DNA of 64,000 nucleotides, from NCBI GenBank assembly GCA_034336665.1, contig JAPFBE010000013.1, forward strand, positions 19,075,056 to 19,139,055, written 5' to 3'. Shown one piece after another: positions 1-12,301 of the stretch. Source of the stretch: Luscinia megarhynchos. Taxonomy: Eukaryota > Chordata > Aves > Passeriformes > Turdidae. Position 1 is the first letter of the stretch; the number at the start of each line of letters is the position of its first letter. The notes under the pieces were generated by a model, which searched no databases, was not told the DNA's origin, and saw only the letters and a program-made list of their open reading frames with translations. The translations under genes and the position numbers were made by a program.

Positions 1-3000
1 GTTTATTACTTTCAGCAACTTTTGATTTCAGCAGGTTTTCACACACACAGAGCAAACGTTACACCTAAATTAGATAGTGGAGTTATTTGAAATAAAATAT
101 TAGATGTCCTAGAAAACAGAGCACTTATTTCAAAGGTTTAGAACAGTCAGCTTTTAACCTCACTTTTCCCTGAAATGTGAAAAGATCTTTTAGTCAAACT
201 CAAATTTATTTAACTATACAGTTCTAGTATTTTACGTGTGGACATATTCACAAGCCTGAATTAAAACGTACAAAAATGTTAATAACAAAGAGAGTAGCCA
301 AATACACAAATTGACAAGAAAAACATTAATGACAATTGCTGTGGTAAGACAACAAAAGTTTACAAGCATTATAGATAAGAAGGAATTCAGCATTCAGGAG
401 TGATTACTTTACAATCTCTCTGACAGCTTCTGCAGACTGGTTCAATGTTTCCATGCTGTCAGTAATGGGAGAACCACATCTGGTGATTTCAGGATTTCAA
501 TATCATGTAGCAGAGTAGTGGCAAAACAGGTTCACTGGAAAAATAGCAATGGCAGTGACACATGGGTCCCCAGGCAAAACTCCCTTGCTATATCCTCTTA
601 ACTCTTCTCTACTTGCTCTGACATCTGCCTTAAGAAAGGCTTTGCTTCAGATACCTGGTGAGTTAAACACACATCCAGGGGGCTTATAGCCAGAGCAAAA
701 CAAAGAACATGATTGTTTCTCCAGGACAGATATTCACATGGGAAGATGTACTCCTGGTGCATAACACACCTATTTATACACATGAAGTAACAGATGTTAA
801 AGTCTTATCAGTGGAACTCTCAATTACTCCACGACTATGATGTACTCAATTCAAACAGCCACAGTAAAAGAATGTTAATTTGCATATATGTACACAACTA
901 ACTCCTTGATATAAAAGTTCACAAGTTTGGTCTCCTGAAAATTTCAAACACACGTTTCTGATTTTCTAAATAATATCCTTTAGGACAAATAGATTAAAAT
1001 CTCAGATCTGGAAGAAGGTATGCAGATATTTAACTAGCTTTACTCAAGACTTCTTGAAGCATTTACAGGTCTGAAGAGTAAGCTTTTTCCTTGCATTATA
1101 TCAGCCAGTTTCTTTGTCACTACTTTTTGGTTTGCATTTTAAATCATATTTCAAATATACACTGGGGCACAACTCTATTTTCTTCAAGTAATTTTGCAAA
1201 TCTGGATAAAAAAAGCACAGATTACAAAGAGTTTTTGATTTGCCTTATTTTCTCACATTTTCAGTATTATAAAAAAAGAAAAAAAATCTCAATGTTTGTT
1301 TTGTATGGGGCTACAGGTTGCACAGGTTACCAGTCCCTTTCCTGGGACAGAAATGGAGGGGAAAATGGAGGGAAAGCAGAATATGGAAGCACACTTGCAC
1401 TTCCATCACTTATCCTGTTGTCCCATTGTACATAATGGTCAATGCCTGAAAAGTTAAATGAATGAATCAGTTAGTCTTGAATAAAAATCAAGTATTTCCA
1501 GGACATTTACACAAGGAGACCTCCTAGCTCTCAGTAGAACTGCATGAACTCTAACACGATGTAGCTTCAACAGAAGCCAAAATCAAACATCAGCTGGAGA
1601 GAATGAAGTGCTCTTAGACATATTGCACATTTCTGTGAACACTGTGAATGAAACACAGACTAGAGAGCAACAGTCAGGCTGTGAATTACAGCACACAAAA
1701 TACAACTACCTGCTACAACTATATCCCAAGTATTAAACAAGTTTGTGGAAACGCTGTGTACACATTCCATTTCAAGCAGAAATTTTGTATCACCCAAAGA
1801 AACTCTTTTGAGAATAAAAAAGTAATTTTTACTTGAAACAACACTTAAAACTACATCTACACTAATTACAGAATCACCTGGAAAAGATTGTTTCACAAAC
1901 CCACAAGCACTAAATCTACCAGTTACTTGTATTGAGCATTCAAAAAGCTGTGCATGGGTTAAAACCAACTAAACGTGTTATCTGCAAACGTGTGCTTCTG
2001 CTGCTTGACAACACATTACCACCTGCAAAAACTTCTTCACCTCTACTAGCTACACTGTAAAGATGAGAGGCAAATGCCAGTTTTACTACTTCATCTCACA
2101 AAGCAACACACTGACATGCCCATCTGCCACATGAAGAGATGTGATGCATTACCAACAAGGAGTTAAATGAAATAACAGCAGGGGGAAAAATGCTTTGTTC
2201 TGCTGTGATTCAATTAGATGCTCACTTCCTCCATCAACTGCAAGATTGCTCACAGGCTGTACTAAGGACTTTTCAAAGCTTAAGTAAATTCTTTTCTAGT
2301 AAACTTTCTATTCAGGCTAAGTTGCAAAGTACAAAACATGAAAGTGATTTAAAGATTTAAACACATGTCCACTCGCTGTGTTTTACCTTATTTCTGTCAG
2401 TTGCTCTATAAAATATTCCAGTAAACTGCCAGCAATCTGGATCCTTGTCTTTCATGAGTGAAGAGCGGCTAGGAAGTCTTCTGTTCACATGGACAACTAC
2501 ACTTATTTTGAACAGAAAACAGCACTTCTTGTGGGCAAACTCGTCCTGCTCTGCCATGGCTTTGCTGCCTGTTTCTAGGTGCTACTCAAGATTTTGGTTA
2601 GATGTGTAGAATTCCAGCCTACACCCAAGCCATAGCCTGAAAGATAAATTCCCACATAATACACTGTTCAAAATGTCATAATACAAAATATTCCTATTAG
2701 TGTATCTGCAGTAAATTTCCATACTTACAGAAGGATCACTTACATTCATGCCAGTCTGGTGACATATTATAATCAGTAAGTAGCTATCTTCACAAATATT
2801 AAACAGGGCCTTTTGTAACTTAAGATGTGTAAGCTCGTGGCAAGAAAAATTGATCAGCCGTTGGGAATTTAGCTTAAGCCACTTCCCATAAGTATTATTT
2901 ATATACAACTAAGATACTTGGTAATAATCACTCATAAACACTAGTGAAGGGATTAAAAGTGTGGGAATGTGAACAGCAGGGAAAAGACAATAGTAAGTGA

Positions 3001-6000
3001 TCAATAAACTACATAAAGTGTTAAGAATACTACAATCAATTTCATACATTTATAGAAGCTGTTACTACGGTTCCTACTTTTAATTCAGGATTTTCCTGAC
3101 TACCAGAAAATAGTCTCAACAAGAGCTATATTGAATTGAAATTAATGAGTGCTTGTTCTCTACTGAAAACAAACAAAAACGAACCCAGCACATTTGCTTC
3201 AAGATATCCATTGTACCCAGCACACCACTGAACCATCTTTTATTCTCCAATAGAAATTTTGGAGAAAAACAATTCCCTGAGATTTTTTATCTTCAATTTC
3301 ATGCTTAACTGGAAAGGACTTTTCTATTCATGGGCTTTCAGAAGAAATACTATGTCTCCAAGTACTAATTACCCACATGGTGAGAAAGGGAAAGATATAT
3401 GGGAACTAGATTTGTCACCCTGTTGTCTTAGGCAGTTGCAGTGCATTTTTGGGACCATATGATGAGTTATTCCAGGGCAAAGTTAAATGCACAGAAACAA
3501 TTCCATCTGTGGTTAGTGTTATATTTAGTTACTTCAGGTCCTGATTTCCCAAGTACAGATCTTAAAAATTACTACTTGATCAAGTTTCCTGAAGCTTGAA
3601 TATTAAACAAACATCTACAAAAAGGTTTTAGAAATTAATTCATAACCATTAACCTGTTTGAAAATCTGAACAAGAAAAATAAGGTTTCCTTGATAAATAA
3701 GGCAAGAAAAATCAATAACTTCCAATTACAAACGTTTTAACTAATAACAGGCCATCTTATTTGTGCCTATACAGTCTACTGACTAGATGTATTGCACTGA
3801 TTGAAATTATGATTAAAATAAACAAGCAGGAAAAAACAATTTAGAGCAGTTTGAAAGCAGCCTGCCTCCTTTGTGTTTCACAGCATTCTTAGCTTTGGAC
3901 AGATATGTCTTCCAGACCAAAATAGTGCTAGCAATTTCTCAAGTTAGCTCTTGAGTATATGCCAAATAGCTCAAAAGAAACATTTAGCAAACAAGGTATA
4001 TGATTTAAAAATTATTTTGCTCATTTTTAAATTAAAAGTGATGATAGCAACTTCCTGTATTTACTGAAGAAAAAAAAATTACACTCTCATCTTTCTCTGT
4101 ACAAAAGTTTGGGGTGGTGGTGATGCAGGGTTTTCTTTTTAATTTTATTTTTTTGTGCAGTAGCAAAGTTCTCTGATTTTTGTTGAGCAAAACACCAAGC
4201 AGTCAGTACAGATGTTGAGGGGTTTAATTCATAATTAGTTTGTGACACTTTCTCCCCACTCAAATCACTTATACTAGCACACACGACAAGTTAACACAGG
4301 GAAAGCAAACAGGGAATTTTATGTGGATGAGCACATCTGGATTCTATACATTCAAGGTGCTGCAACAGTCTCTGAACACCAAATTCCATCTGCCTTTTAA
4401 TCCTTCTAAGCAAGTGAAGAGAGGACATGGAATCAGCACTGCCAGTTTCAGCTCCCAGTAAAGCTCAGGCATACATATGGATCACTATATGAACTACATG
4501 TTTGGGTACCTTTTAAAGCTGAAATCCTGTATACTTCAAAATATCATAGTGTAGTAATTTATACCAAAAAGATCTCTCAACAACAACTGCTCACACCATT
4601 GAAATATGAATACAAGACAATGCTTGAAATCTACAAATGAAAAAGCAAATACTCCACTGAAACTGGCTTTTAAACAAAAACCAAAACAGGAAAACAAGCC
4701 CAAAAAGCCACGTGAAGTTACTAAGCAAGCAGTAAGGAATGCAAATTTGTCATTCAAGATCTAGTAGCAGGATGCACTGTCACATATTAATGTAGCATTT
4801 AAGCATAAAACCCTTGAATTGCTCCCATAAAGACTTAAATCTGTTTTAACAAATGCCTTCAAGTTTGCATTTTCTAGTACCATCAGCATAGTTTACCATA
4901 GTTTTGAAGCTGCCAATCAGAATATCAACAATGCAGCCTGTGCCTTGAAATGTGTCTGGAAACACACTTGTCCTCATCCTTAACAGAAATTCTGGAGAAG
5001 TTTGTTATGATCAGGGAGAAAGCAACATTAGTCCAATATTAGTAATGGAAGTCATCTGAAGTATTTTTTCCAGAGGTATTTGAGGTATGGTTCTTATTCA
5101 GTGTCCAGGGCTATATTTCAAAGTGTCAAGAGTGCACAGTCAGTGAGTCCATTCCTCCCTTTGTAATTATATGGCCCAAGTCAGGTCTTTATTTAGAAAT
5201 AATGCTTATGGAACACTGTGCTTATAGAAACAGCTTCATAAATGTTGAGGCTGTAACTAAAAGAAAAAAAACAAACCCAAAAATCCCAAGAATAAAAAAA
5301 GACACCAACTAGCTTTCTAGTTGATGATACCAAGAGCTGTATTTGTAGAACCAACCTAGACAAAGAAGAGGTTCCACCTACACACACCTGTGTGTGCGTT
5401 GTAGCTTCTTTACAGTGAGATAACTAAGCACAAAGAAGGCTAGGCTCAGACTGCAGGAAACTTTGAATCTGCCACATCAAACAGAGCCTAAAAGCAAAAA
5501 AACATCAGACTGGAAGTCATCATAAAAAGCAGGTCTGTAAAGTCATTGCTTGAAAAGCATATACGTGGAAAGGACAAAGAGCAATGGTGTGGCACAGAGC
5601 CACAGAGAGAAATCACATGCAATGCAGAAGCAAAGACAAAAACAAAGTGAAGATGCAAATGGAGAAGTTGGGTGCAGTAAGAATACCTTCAGTGTTTAAA
5701 CACATGTTTATTTAAGCCTTGACAATTTTGAGTGAATATGCATGCAACAAATACGAAAATCACATCACTGTTACCATCAAAATGATCCTATACACGCTCC
5801 AGAAACAGTCTCTATTCTTGTCCTAGAGGTTTAACGTAAAATCCATTATAAGTAATAGCTGTACTAAAGGAGGGTGGCGAGCAAAATCATTCAGAAAACG
5901 AGGCAGGACCCACTGCTGTCACCTGCTCCTGACAGCAGGCACGCAGCGAAAGGGGAAGCTGAACTGAACAAAGCAACTCCAGGCAGACTCCTGGAGCAGC

Positions 6001-6303
6001 TCCTACCGCACACTAAAGCCGTCATCTTAAACTGGAGCGACCGGCTGGCTCCAGGCTGGGCACGGCCCTCGTTTCGCGTCTTACCCGTGTTTTGAGGGGC
6101 CCCTTCCTCTCCGGGGACCCGGAGCCGCGGACGCCGGCGGATTTGCGGGGAGCTCCGGCGGGCTCCCAGCGCGACGCCGCACACGGCCCGAGCGCGGCGG
6201 GTCCCGGGGGCAGAGCGGCGGCGGGCGGGGCGCTCCGGCCCCGCTCCGCTCGTCCCTGCCACGGAGCGGAGGGGAGGGGGGCACGAACACCCCCACGACT
6301 CAC
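1..6303 (-). other. Probable first intron of the minus-strand TBC1D23-like gene
   Basis: No coding exon can be supported in this stretch. Short open frames occur on both strands, but none matches a family I recognise, and I found no trace of the TBC domain. The + strand is clearly A-rich over T (one line near 4.6 kb has about 28 A to 14 T by hand count). This is the mirror image of the T-rich DNA right of 7.5 kb and fits minus-strand transcription. Minus-strand consensus GTAAGT donors lie at 2743-2738 and 2728-2723, and a GTAAAA site lies at 2386; they are listed under findings. The first few hundred bases of the intron (about 6030-6303) are CpG-island sequence with a GC box at 6223-6231. The intron assignment is inferred from the exon at 6304-6344. 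Confidence 0.45.
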
Positions 6304-6590
6304 CAGCTGCCCGGCGGCGGCGGAGCCTCTTCCCCTTCCGCCATCGCTGTTGACGTGCCCCGTCGCCCGGCCGTAAAGCGCGCTCGGGAGGTGGATCCTC
6401 CCCGAGGCCGCCGCTCCCGAAGCCCGTCCCCTTCCTGGCCGCTGTCGCCGCCTCCCCGCCCGCCGGGCTGAGGGCCGCAAAGCGCGGCCGCCTGGCACGG
6501 AGCGGGCGGGGGCCGCCCCGGCCCTGAGGGAGCGGCTGCAGCGCCCCCCGAGCAGGGCCGGGGAGCTGCTTGGCCGGCGGTTCGAGTGGT
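6030..6590. promoter_or_regulatory. CpG island over the TBC1D23-side start
   Basis: The sequence is very GC-rich with dense CpG, unlike the AT-rich DNA to its left. It contains a GC box (GGGCGGGGC) at 6223-6231 and a CRE-like TGACGTG at 6351-6357, just upstream of the minus-strand start codon. The long open frames seen here on both strands are the expected by-product of high GC content, not genes. The island covers the start of the minus-strand exon at 6304-6344 and lies about 0.8 kb from the CMSS1 start, as in a divergent vertebrate housekeeping promoter. Confidence 0.8.
6304..6344 (-). CDS. TBC1D23: TBC1D23 first coding exon (partial gene)
   Basis: The minus strand reads ATG at 6344-6342, encodes MAEGEEAPPPPGS, and reaches a strong donor (GTGAGT, 6303-6298) that splits a TGG Trp codon. 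As I recall it, human TBC1D23 starts MAEGEDVPPLP and continues through a short Ser/Gly stretch to a Trp, so the start, acidic-proline character and exon end agree. TBC1D23 is a TBC protein without Rab-GAP catalytic residues. It bridges golgin-97/golgin-245 at the trans-Golgi network to WASH-complex vesicles arriving from endosomes. The rest of the gene would lie leftward, beyond the window edge. The gene is divergent from CMSS1; in human, as I recall, TBC1D23 follows CMSS1 in the same direction, so a local inversion is implied. The match rests on only 13 residues and another gene is possible. Confidence 0.6.
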
Positions 6591-7215
6591 TTCGGTTTTC
6601 ATAAAGCCGCACTGCTTTGCCAGATGTAGGTTTGATTTTTGACTTCCGCCACGGTGTTTTATGTGCCACAGGTTGGGCGTGCTCAGCGAATCGGGGAAAT
6701 CCACAAGTTTCACGCAGCTTCCAAGGGCTAAAAATCACTTGGTGACGTCCATTAGCGACACTGGGCAGAACAACACTAATGCTCTCTGTCACGCCCGTTC
6801 CTCACCCACCTCCATCCTCAAAGGGGGGAAAATAGTATACTTCAATGGAATTGGGAAAAATCACTGGAGCGGGTTATACACGGAGTAACAGTGCCGCCTT
6901 ACGGGAAGTTGCAGTCCTTGCCCTGGTGTGTTTCACTCGCTCCAGCAGCACCGCCCTGGCTGGGGGTACATCGCCCCTCCTGCGGGAAGGGGTGCGGGAT
7001 GGGCCCCAAAGGGCCTGGAACACTCATTCCAAGGTAACGCGCACCCTTCTGCAGGCACCTCTCTGTTCCTCAGAAAAGATTACGTGAACTACCTCAACCA
7101 AGAAAGTTGGTATTTTACAGTATGGCATCGGGTTGAGACAATTAATGAATGCTGTGAAGAACAGGGCAATAGTTTTAATTCCTTTCCTCTTTCTCTCACT
7201 TCTATATTTTCCACT

Positions 7216-7236
7216 AAAAAAAAAAAAAAGAAAAAA
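7216..7236. repeat. Poly(A) tract
   Basis: This is a run of A interrupted by one G. It lies about 160 bp upstream of the CMSS1 start and could be a nucleosome-excluding element, though that role is an inference. No retrotransposed body is visible next to it. Confidence 0.8.
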
Positions 7237-7370
7237 CATTAAAAATTCCCCAGCATGCACTTAAAGACCTGCTTTTCTTTCAGAAGACTATTAGTGCGAT
7301 GCACTGCCAGCTGCGGCACGGCCGTGCCCGAGGCAGCGCCGCCCCCGGCCCGGCCCGGCCCCGCTCGCAG

Positions 7371-7382
7371 CGCGCATGCGCG
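7371..7382. promoter_or_regulatory. NRF1 binding site, palindromic
   Basis: The sequence CGCGCATGCGCG matches the NRF1 consensus YGCGCAYGCGCR at every position and is self-complementary. It lies 12 bp upstream of the CMSS1 start codon, inside the CpG-rich core. NRF1 commonly drives mitochondrial and ribosome-biogenesis genes, which fits CMSS1. It contains an in-frame upstream ATG (7376-7378) that would add six residues (MRGGGG) to the protein if used. Confidence 0.75.
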
Positions 7383-7393
7383 GCGGCGGCGGC

Positions 7394-7454
7394 ATGGGGG
7401 ACACGCTGGAGGAGCCGTGGTGGGACACGGACACCGACACCGGCGACATTCCAG
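7394..7454 (+). CDS. CMSS1: CMSS1 first coding exon (partial gene)
   Basis: The exon encodes MGDTLEEPWWDTDTDTGDIP plus one base, then meets a donor (CCAG followed by GTACTC). As I recall it, human CMSS1 (C3orf26) starts MADDLGDEWW; the M-x-D-x-L, acidic and WW pattern is shared. CMSS1 is the homologue of yeast Cms1, a nucleolar protein of small ribosomal subunit biogenesis with a helicase-like fold. I chose the ATG at 7394 over the in-frame ATG at 7376 because it aligns with the human start and has G at -3 and +4. Later exons (the basic and helicase-like parts) are not in the window and should lie to the right of 64 kb. FILIP1L sits in the first intron on the opposite strand, as in mammals. 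The NRF1 site immediately upstream supports a constitutive promoter. Confidence 0.75.
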
Positions 7455-7940
7455 GTACTCCTCTCCTGGCGCTCGGTGCTCACGCTGAGATTGAAGCACT
7501 TTGTCCGAGAGCCGCCCTCCTTACTTGCCCTCCCTTCTTTTCGTTGGATTTTGGATTTTTTTTTCCACTTCCCCCCTCCGCCTTTCCCTTCTCTGCTTCT
7601 AATTTACTTCTCCAGGTTTTCCACTCTCACTTGCTTTTTCCCCCTGTGCCTGCTTTTCCCTGCTTGCTACCGAGGGCGGGTTTGCTAGTGAGCAGAATGT
7701 CCGGTCTCTGATCCGAGTGAGCCCTGGGACAGACGATGGAGCGCCAAACGAAAACACCTGGGTAACAACAGGAGCCCGCTCAACAAAAGTACACTTACGC
7801 CAAGTTTAAAAAGCGTGGCGAGGGGAATGGGAAAACCTCTTGCTTTGAATTCAGAGCTCAGCTCTCTCCTGCATTCATTTACCTTCCAAACTGTATTTTC
7901 TTCCTAAGAGTTTATTTGATGAAAGGCTTTTTGCATAATA

Positions 7941-7986
7941 TATGATCCTTGTGGGTTCCTTCCACCTCAGAATATTCTGTGATTGT
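7941..7986 (+). mobile_element. CR1 LINE 3' tail fragment
   Basis: The order of motifs is that of the avian CR1 3' end: TGATCCTTGTGGGTTCC, then TTCCACCTCAG, then ATTCTGTGATT, which corresponds to the ATTCTATG-type terminal octamer. It is a short, diverged, 5'-truncated copy in the + orientation. CR1 is the dominant LINE of birds and other sauropsids. Confidence 0.7.
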
Positions 7987-8404
7987 GTTTGCCATTACTG
8001 GCATGAACTTGCAGTTCTGTAAGGCCTAGGAAACAGTAAATCCATAGTAGAGCCTTTGGAGGGAAAAGTATCACCCATGTGCTCACTGAGGTGCATGGCA
8101 TCACCCTTGCCATGTGTTACTGTAAATGGGCAAGAGTTAAAAAGTTTTCTCCAGCCATTGCTCCTTGGATTATGGTGTTGTGTCTGATTTGTCTGTTTTT
8201 TCCTTGATGATTATGATACCTGGCTCATACACTTGTATTTTTTCATTGTGTCTCAAGACCACAAGCTGCAAAATGTTTTATTTGTAATGCTTACGGTTTA
8301 GTAATGCACATTTAGTAAATGCACACATTTTAGTGTGAAAATTGAACTCTTCCAGTTATGAAAAACTTGAGATTTTTGCAGTAGTATTTTTGAGCTGCTA
8401 AAAG

Positions 8405-8450
8405 AATTAAGGTGGAAAATAACCTCTGGAGGTGTCTAACCCAATCCTGT
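8405..8450 (-). mobile_element. CR1 LINE 3' fragment, reverse orientation
   Basis: The words GGTGGAAAATAACCTCTGGA and GGTGTCTAACCCAATCC resemble the reverse complement of the CR1 3' region (typically GGAAGGGACCTCTGGAG, then ATCTAGTCCAACC). Divergence is high, so this is an old copy. It lies about 420 bp from the + oriented CR1 tail. Confidence 0.55.
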
Positions 8451-11400
8451 ATACTTTACTCCAAGAACATTCTTTGAGTGTGTTATGAGTAGTGATTACA
8501 GGTGAGCATTGTGCAAATCAGGTACTCTGCTGTCTGCAGCCTGCCTTTGCAAATTTGTTGGCAAGTTGTTTTTATGGAGCCTGTTGTTGGATGAAGTTGA
8601 CACAAGCTATCAGTAAACATAAAACATCTGTCACTTTTATTTTGTGTAGCTAGTTTTCACATAAAACAGGTAAAATCGAAGGTTAATTTGTACAGCATCT
8701 TATTGATACTGTAAAATGCTTTAAAATTGGTTGGCATGAAAGAGGAAATCAGGGTTCACAATGTATAATGTAGGCAGCAATACAAGAAAATAATTGCACA
8801 TTAGTGAGCACCTTTGAAAGACTTGGTCGATTTTATTTCTGTGAATCATCAAGTTTGTTAAAAAAAAATACTATCCAACCTCATTTGCTGACCTATTTAA
8901 AAATAACATCTCTGCCATAACTGCAGGTGCAAAGCAGAATTCAAAATGTACTTTTGAAATACTGATCTTTTGCCAGATCCTTTAACTCTAGAATAAGTTC
9001 TGACCTACAAAATATTCATCAGAACTCAGCTCTCAAAAGTGTTTTGGATTTTAGCCACTTGTAGTTAGAAAATGCTACTTTTAAAATGAGTATGAACTTT
9101 GTTCATGCACTCCACCTAAAGAGTACGAAAACACAAAATATATGTGAATATATCTCCTAGTGTATGGATATGCAATTCTAAATTTGCTTTGGGCCATATC
9201 ATTGGAAGTCATTATTTTAGAGTCCATATTAAAGATTAAAGGTAATTACTCTCACCTTAAGACATGAATGTTTACCCTGCTGCAAGTAATTCATAGATGT
9301 AAAAAAAGCCCACAAAACCCAAGGAAAAAATTCCAAAGGCCTACCCTCACATGACAAAAAGTAGAGAGTCTTGCCTGATAACATCTTCAGCAAGCCTTTG
9401 AGATGAGGTTTGTGGAGGGAGTGTTAGGGATTGTTCTCTACTTAGCAGCCTAGTTTATTGTTACTCATGTCCCATGTCATGCAACTGCAGGACTTCCTTA
9501 CCTTCGTTTTTTCCAGTTAGTGTCTCAACTTTGTCCAGTCTTCTATGTGATTTTTGTATTGCATTCAGAATTACAAGGGAAGGGATAAGGAATTGGGAGG
9601 AGTTTATTTTGTACTGGTGTAGGACACCAAGTTTCTTCTCTTCCCTCTGTGAGCAGAAAAGAGCAGTTCTCACAGCGCTGTAAAAGTCCAGATCTTGCCT
9701 GTCAGTGTAGCCAGGGAGAGGGACGGACTTCTATCTTTCAGAAATTCTTCCAGTTTCCTCCTTTTTGGTTTCCACTCCTTGTCTTTCATTCTCCATGCTT
9801 TCTGTATCACCCTTAATCCCATAGGAGTGTAATATCCCCATTTGTCAGTTTTAGATCCTTAAGTAGGATTTACCTATGAGGGGCCTGGCCCTCATAGATA
9901 GAAATTAATTGTGTTATTGCAAGACAGAAGCAAAACTCTTGTATGTCAGCAGCACAAATAGATAGAAGTATAATATGGGACCACAGAGGATGATTTGGCA
10001 GTGCTTGTGGGGTCCTGTGTGGTCTCTAAAGCAAAGGATGCTATTGCAGGGATTGATTTCTTTTGCCAGGGGTTCTCTTTCCTTTCTTTGTACTGAAGGG
10101 TGCCAATTAACATCAATTAGTAATATGTGATTTGCAGCTAATGAGAAGCAGACTCTTCATTGTAGTGCATTCAGTGGGAGCACTGTTGCATGATCAGAGC
10201 TGAGATCTGCTGCTGGACCCTGTATGAGGAGGTTTGTATCTCTTATTTTTGGCTCATTGATAACTTACTCTTCCTTGTAATAGAGCTTGGTCAGTACTTG
10301 AAGGTCTTTCTGATAAGCATGCCAAGTTGACAGCTGCTTTTTGAAATCTGTGTTTCTTCACTCCAATGTACATCCATTCTGCAGGTTGCAATGGTGTGCT
10401 TCTGTGAGCTGTGTTGGGATCTGAGCATACATGATGCAGACTCTCAGAACTTGACAGCTGCAGATTTAGTGAATAAAAATGGGAAGCCTTTCCTTTTTAC
10501 TGTGGAAGAGTAATTCTTAAATGTCTGCGTATTAACACAGATGTGTCTTGTAGGACACAGCTGAAATAATTTTTCAGTTGACTGATCTTTTAAAACTTTT
10601 TTTTCAAGTACTTCTAGAGAATTTCTTGTGAAGCTGTAGAGGAAGGCATAGTTTTCGTGTGGATTTGCAAAAACAGTCACAGCAGTGCTAATGTGTTGTA
10701 CTGTCTCAGTGGTTAAGTTAAACTTTTAGCTGTGAAATGAAAGGAAAAAATGGAGTGACTGAATGTATCAGAATCTCTCCTTGCTTCAGCAAAAGGATTG
10801 CAGTTCTGGCTATAGCACTGTGTTCACCACCAGCTTTTGCTCTATTTAGGAATTAGGATTTGGCAGTTCTTAAAGAGACACCTATGTGTAAGGAGTTTTC
10901 CCACGTGTTATTAGTTGAGCCATTTAGACTGTTGGAATGCACTCTGTTAAGGGAAGAAGAAGAAGGGATACATTAATACCAGAGAAATAAATACATTTTT
11001 ATGTTTCAAAGCAGTAACTAGTGTTAGTTGTTATTAAGGGAGTCTTGTGTGGGAGTTCCTTGCTGAAGTAGTAGTATTTGGTTAGTTTCTTAAGTTCTGT
11101 AGAACAGTGAGAAATTTTCTTGCAGAGGAACAATTGCTATTTTTCAGAAAATTGGTAACAGCAAGCATGGAATCTTTTCTAGTGGTTTTTTTTTTGTGCA
11201 TGTGTGTTGGCTGAAGGGAAACCTTGAATTTTAAGTCTTTTAAAGAAGTTATGCTTTAAGAGAAGCAAAAAGGCAAATTCTCTCATGGATGAACTAGAAT
11301 TTCTTGTGCAAAGAGTTCAGTTAAAAAGAAAACCGTTTCAGTAGGAGTAATGAATCCAGTTACATATTTTAAGTGAATGTGAGGAGTTGAAAGGAAGGGC

Positions 11401-12301
11401 AAGGCTGTGGAAGAATGCAAGAATAAAGTTGTAAGCTGCAGCTTACTGTTAAGCTTGATACTACTTTTGATCAGTTCTAAAATATTTTTTAAGTGAACTG
11501 AAATCTAAATACTGTAGTCCAAATGATGGAAGTTTATATAGCTGATGCAAACAATATCTGTCTTGATTCTCACATCTCTTTTCCCAACATAACATCTGCA
11601 TGAATTGTAGTGGAGATAATCACACTAGTTAACTCTTTGAGGAGGGAGTTGCTTATCTTCACAACATATTTTTAAAGTGATGCTTGGCACAGCAGGGAGC
11701 TCTGCATTTCTCTAAGTTCAATATGTTTTACAAGAGGAGATTTCTCTATGTTTGTCTCCATTCCACCCTTAATGTTGAACTTACTGAGACACTTCTTGGC
11801 TAGACCAACTTTGAAAGCATGACACCTTCAGTAGCCCCTCTTCATGTGATTGACCACCTTTTTATAAATCTACTGAAATAACCTTACTGTTATTTGTAGA
11901 ACATTTCAGAACTGAATTTATAGTAGAAACTTATTTTTGTCTTGTGCTCCTGTACTGTGAGTGGCAAAATCCAGAATTGCACCAGAAAAAATGGCGCAGA
12001 GCCTGGTCCCTGCAGACATGCAGCTAATTTTGGCTCCTAAGAATTTGGCTGTCCTGATGTCCTGTGATTGGTGACCGTTTCTGATTTTTCTCCAGTGGAA
12101 ACAATTGCTGCTGAGATTCAGATGGCTTAAATCCATTTTAATGTCCCAGATCACAGAAAATTGTTTACCTTCTCCCTCCACTTTGAAGGCAGGCTTTGGA
12201 CACAGTCCGTATAATGCGGATCTTTCCAGAGGGGCTGTCTTGGAGGGGTTTGTTGAGATGTCCAGTAGGAATTTTGACAGGTGCTTTTGTTGTGCTTGCA
12301 G

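Larger units (their letters stand above)
6345..7393. promoter_or_regulatory. Divergent promoter between TBC1D23-like and CMSS1 starts
   Basis: About 1 kb separates the two start codons. The left half is CpG island. The middle (about 6600-7250) is of ordinary composition and includes a CRE-like TGACGTC at 6743-6749 and a near-pure A tract at 7216-7236. The right end (about 7290-7460) is GC-rich again, so there are two CpG-rich cores, each next to one start codon. This suggests two adjacent promoters rather than one shared start region. No TATA box is evident near either start, as is usual for housekeeping promoters. Transcription start sites cannot be fixed from sequence alone. Confidence 0.6.
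7455..12301 (+). other. CMSS1 intron 1, proximal part
   Basis: The CpG-rich composition fades by about 7.75 kb. Two short CR1 relics (7941-7986 and 8405-8450) lie here. Apart from these I see only ordinary AT-rich, T-biased intronic sequence; the open frames at 9461-9683 and 10444-10680 resemble no known protein. Confidence 0.6.

Noticed and set aside
6578..6600. tRNA B-box-like GGTTCGAGT
   Set aside because: No A box at the right distance and no cloverleaf could be drawn around it.
5874..7711. Open frames of 60-256 codons in the CpG island as genes
   Set aside because: They overlap on both strands, are Arg/Pro/Ala/Gly-rich as expected of GC-rich DNA, and only the two short exons with matching N-termini and donors are supported.
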